A stretch of 64,000 bases of DNA from Prochlorococcus sp. AG-347-M15 (GTDB taxonomy: Bacteria; Cyanobacteriota; Cyanobacteriia; PCC-6307; Cyanobiaceae), in NCBI GenBank assembly GCA_003281185.1, contig QCCS01000007.1, forward strand, positions 1 to 64,000, in the 5' to 3' direction. How positions within the stretch are numbered: position 1 is the first letter of the stretch; every line of letters begins with the position of its first letter. Shown piece by piece: positions 63,657 through 64,000 of this stretch. The notes beneath the pieces are model-generated. The model had not been told where the DNA came from and ran no database searches. It saw only the letters and a list, made by a program, of their open reading frames with translations. Made by a program: the position numbers and the translations under genes.

Positions 63657-64000
63657 TAAAATTTGTCAATACATATTTGAATAAGTTCTAAAAATTTATC
63701 TATTTCTGACTTATTGTTTATCGAACCTAAAGTAACACGAATATTGGAATATAGTTCATCATCTTTTAAACCAATATTTTTAAGTGTTGAGCTCGGTTTC
63801 CCTGATGAGCTTGAACAAGCACTTCCACTACTTATGGCTATTCTATTTTCTGACATGAAATTAACAATCTTATAAGCTCTTATAGGATCAAATAGCTTAT
63901 TTAAAAGTAGAAACGAAATATGATTTGGAAGCCTATGGTTAATACTGCCCGTAATCTTTATATGATTATTATCCTTAATTTTTTGAAAAAAATAATTTTT
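63656..64000 (-). CDS. Cysteine desulfurase, C-terminal part
   Basis: The frame stays open to the window edge, so only the C-terminal 114 residues are seen. HRLPNHISFLLLNKLFDPIR, then the catalytic-cysteine loop RIAISSGSACSSSSGKPSST and LKNIGLKDDELYSNIRVTLG identify a NifS/IscS-like enzyme, which supplies sulfur for Fe-S clusters and thiocofactors. The internal ATG at 63856 is not the start. Confidence 0.93.
   Translation of the reverse strand, partial: KNYFFQKIKDNNHIKITGSINHRLPNHISFLLLNKLFDPIRAYKIVNFMSENRIAISSGSACSSSSGKPSSTLKNIGLKDDELYSNIRVTLGSINNKSEIDKFLELIQICIDKF

Overview
The window is a strongly AT-rich, gene-dense piece of chromosome from a marine picocyanobacterium, most likely Prochlorococcus of a high-light, low-GC clade. 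Supporting signs are oxygenic-phototroph genes (chlH, acsF, hemJ, a Psb30/Ycf12 peptide, Ycf20, a CCB2/CCB4-type cytochrome b6f assembly factor), many cyanobacteria-only DUF families (DUF2949, DUF3038, DUF4335, DUF2996, DUF1995, DUF2237) and a cluster of very small proteins. Species naming is inference; no search was run. No rRNA, CRISPR array, transposase, integrase or prophage was seen, and there is one tRNA.

Layout. 1-13.4 kb: the end of carB, an ABC exporter, an S4 RNA-binding protein, overlapping tpiA/folP, chlH on the minus strand, then a plus-strand run dapB - membrane protein - UbiH-like hydroxylase - DUF2949 - DUF3038 - DUF4335. 13.4-32.5 kb: mfd, a TerC-like protein, fmt, tldE/tldD, acsF, DUF2996, an RNase R-like protein without the usual active site, a split UPF0016 cation-transporter pair with a YkgJ-like protein, psb30, a HAD phosphatase, ycf20, rpmF, an FtsH-like protein that has lost its protease zinc site, and a 2-Cys peroxiredoxin. 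32.5-36.5 kb: an accessory-looking stretch of 41-120 residue proteins, a ribbon-helix-helix (RHH) regulator bracketed by palindromes, a compact GC-rich hairpin and two broken genes. 36.5-45.5 kb: clpS, tRNA-Met, trmL, cobU, a CCB2/CCB4 protein, lptC, metG, a catalytically intact RNB nuclease, rpsR, rpmG and pheT. 45.5-47.6 kb: a small exported protein and an RHH-DnaJ fusion beside three clusters of phased AGACT/AGTCT half-sites. 47.6-64 kb: an Ap4A phosphorylase-like protein, DUF2237, metH, ilvE, cobN, a PHP protein, hemJ, uvrC, a flavin reductase-like protein, coaD, a PBP4-type carboxypeptidase, DUF1995 and the end of a cysteine desulfurase.

Functional threads: tetrapyrrole and cobalamin metabolism recur (chlH, acsF, hemJ, cobU, cobN, B12-dependent metH), as do translation and tRNA functions (fmt, metG, pheT, trmL, rpmF, rpsR, rpmG). 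The most unusual items are the phased repeat clusters near the RHH-DnaJ gene, the FtsH pseudoprotease, the pair of RNB-family proteins in which one keeps accessory RNA-binding domains and the other keeps the active site, the RHH gene between perfect palindromes, and a DUF3038 gene with no usable standard start codon.
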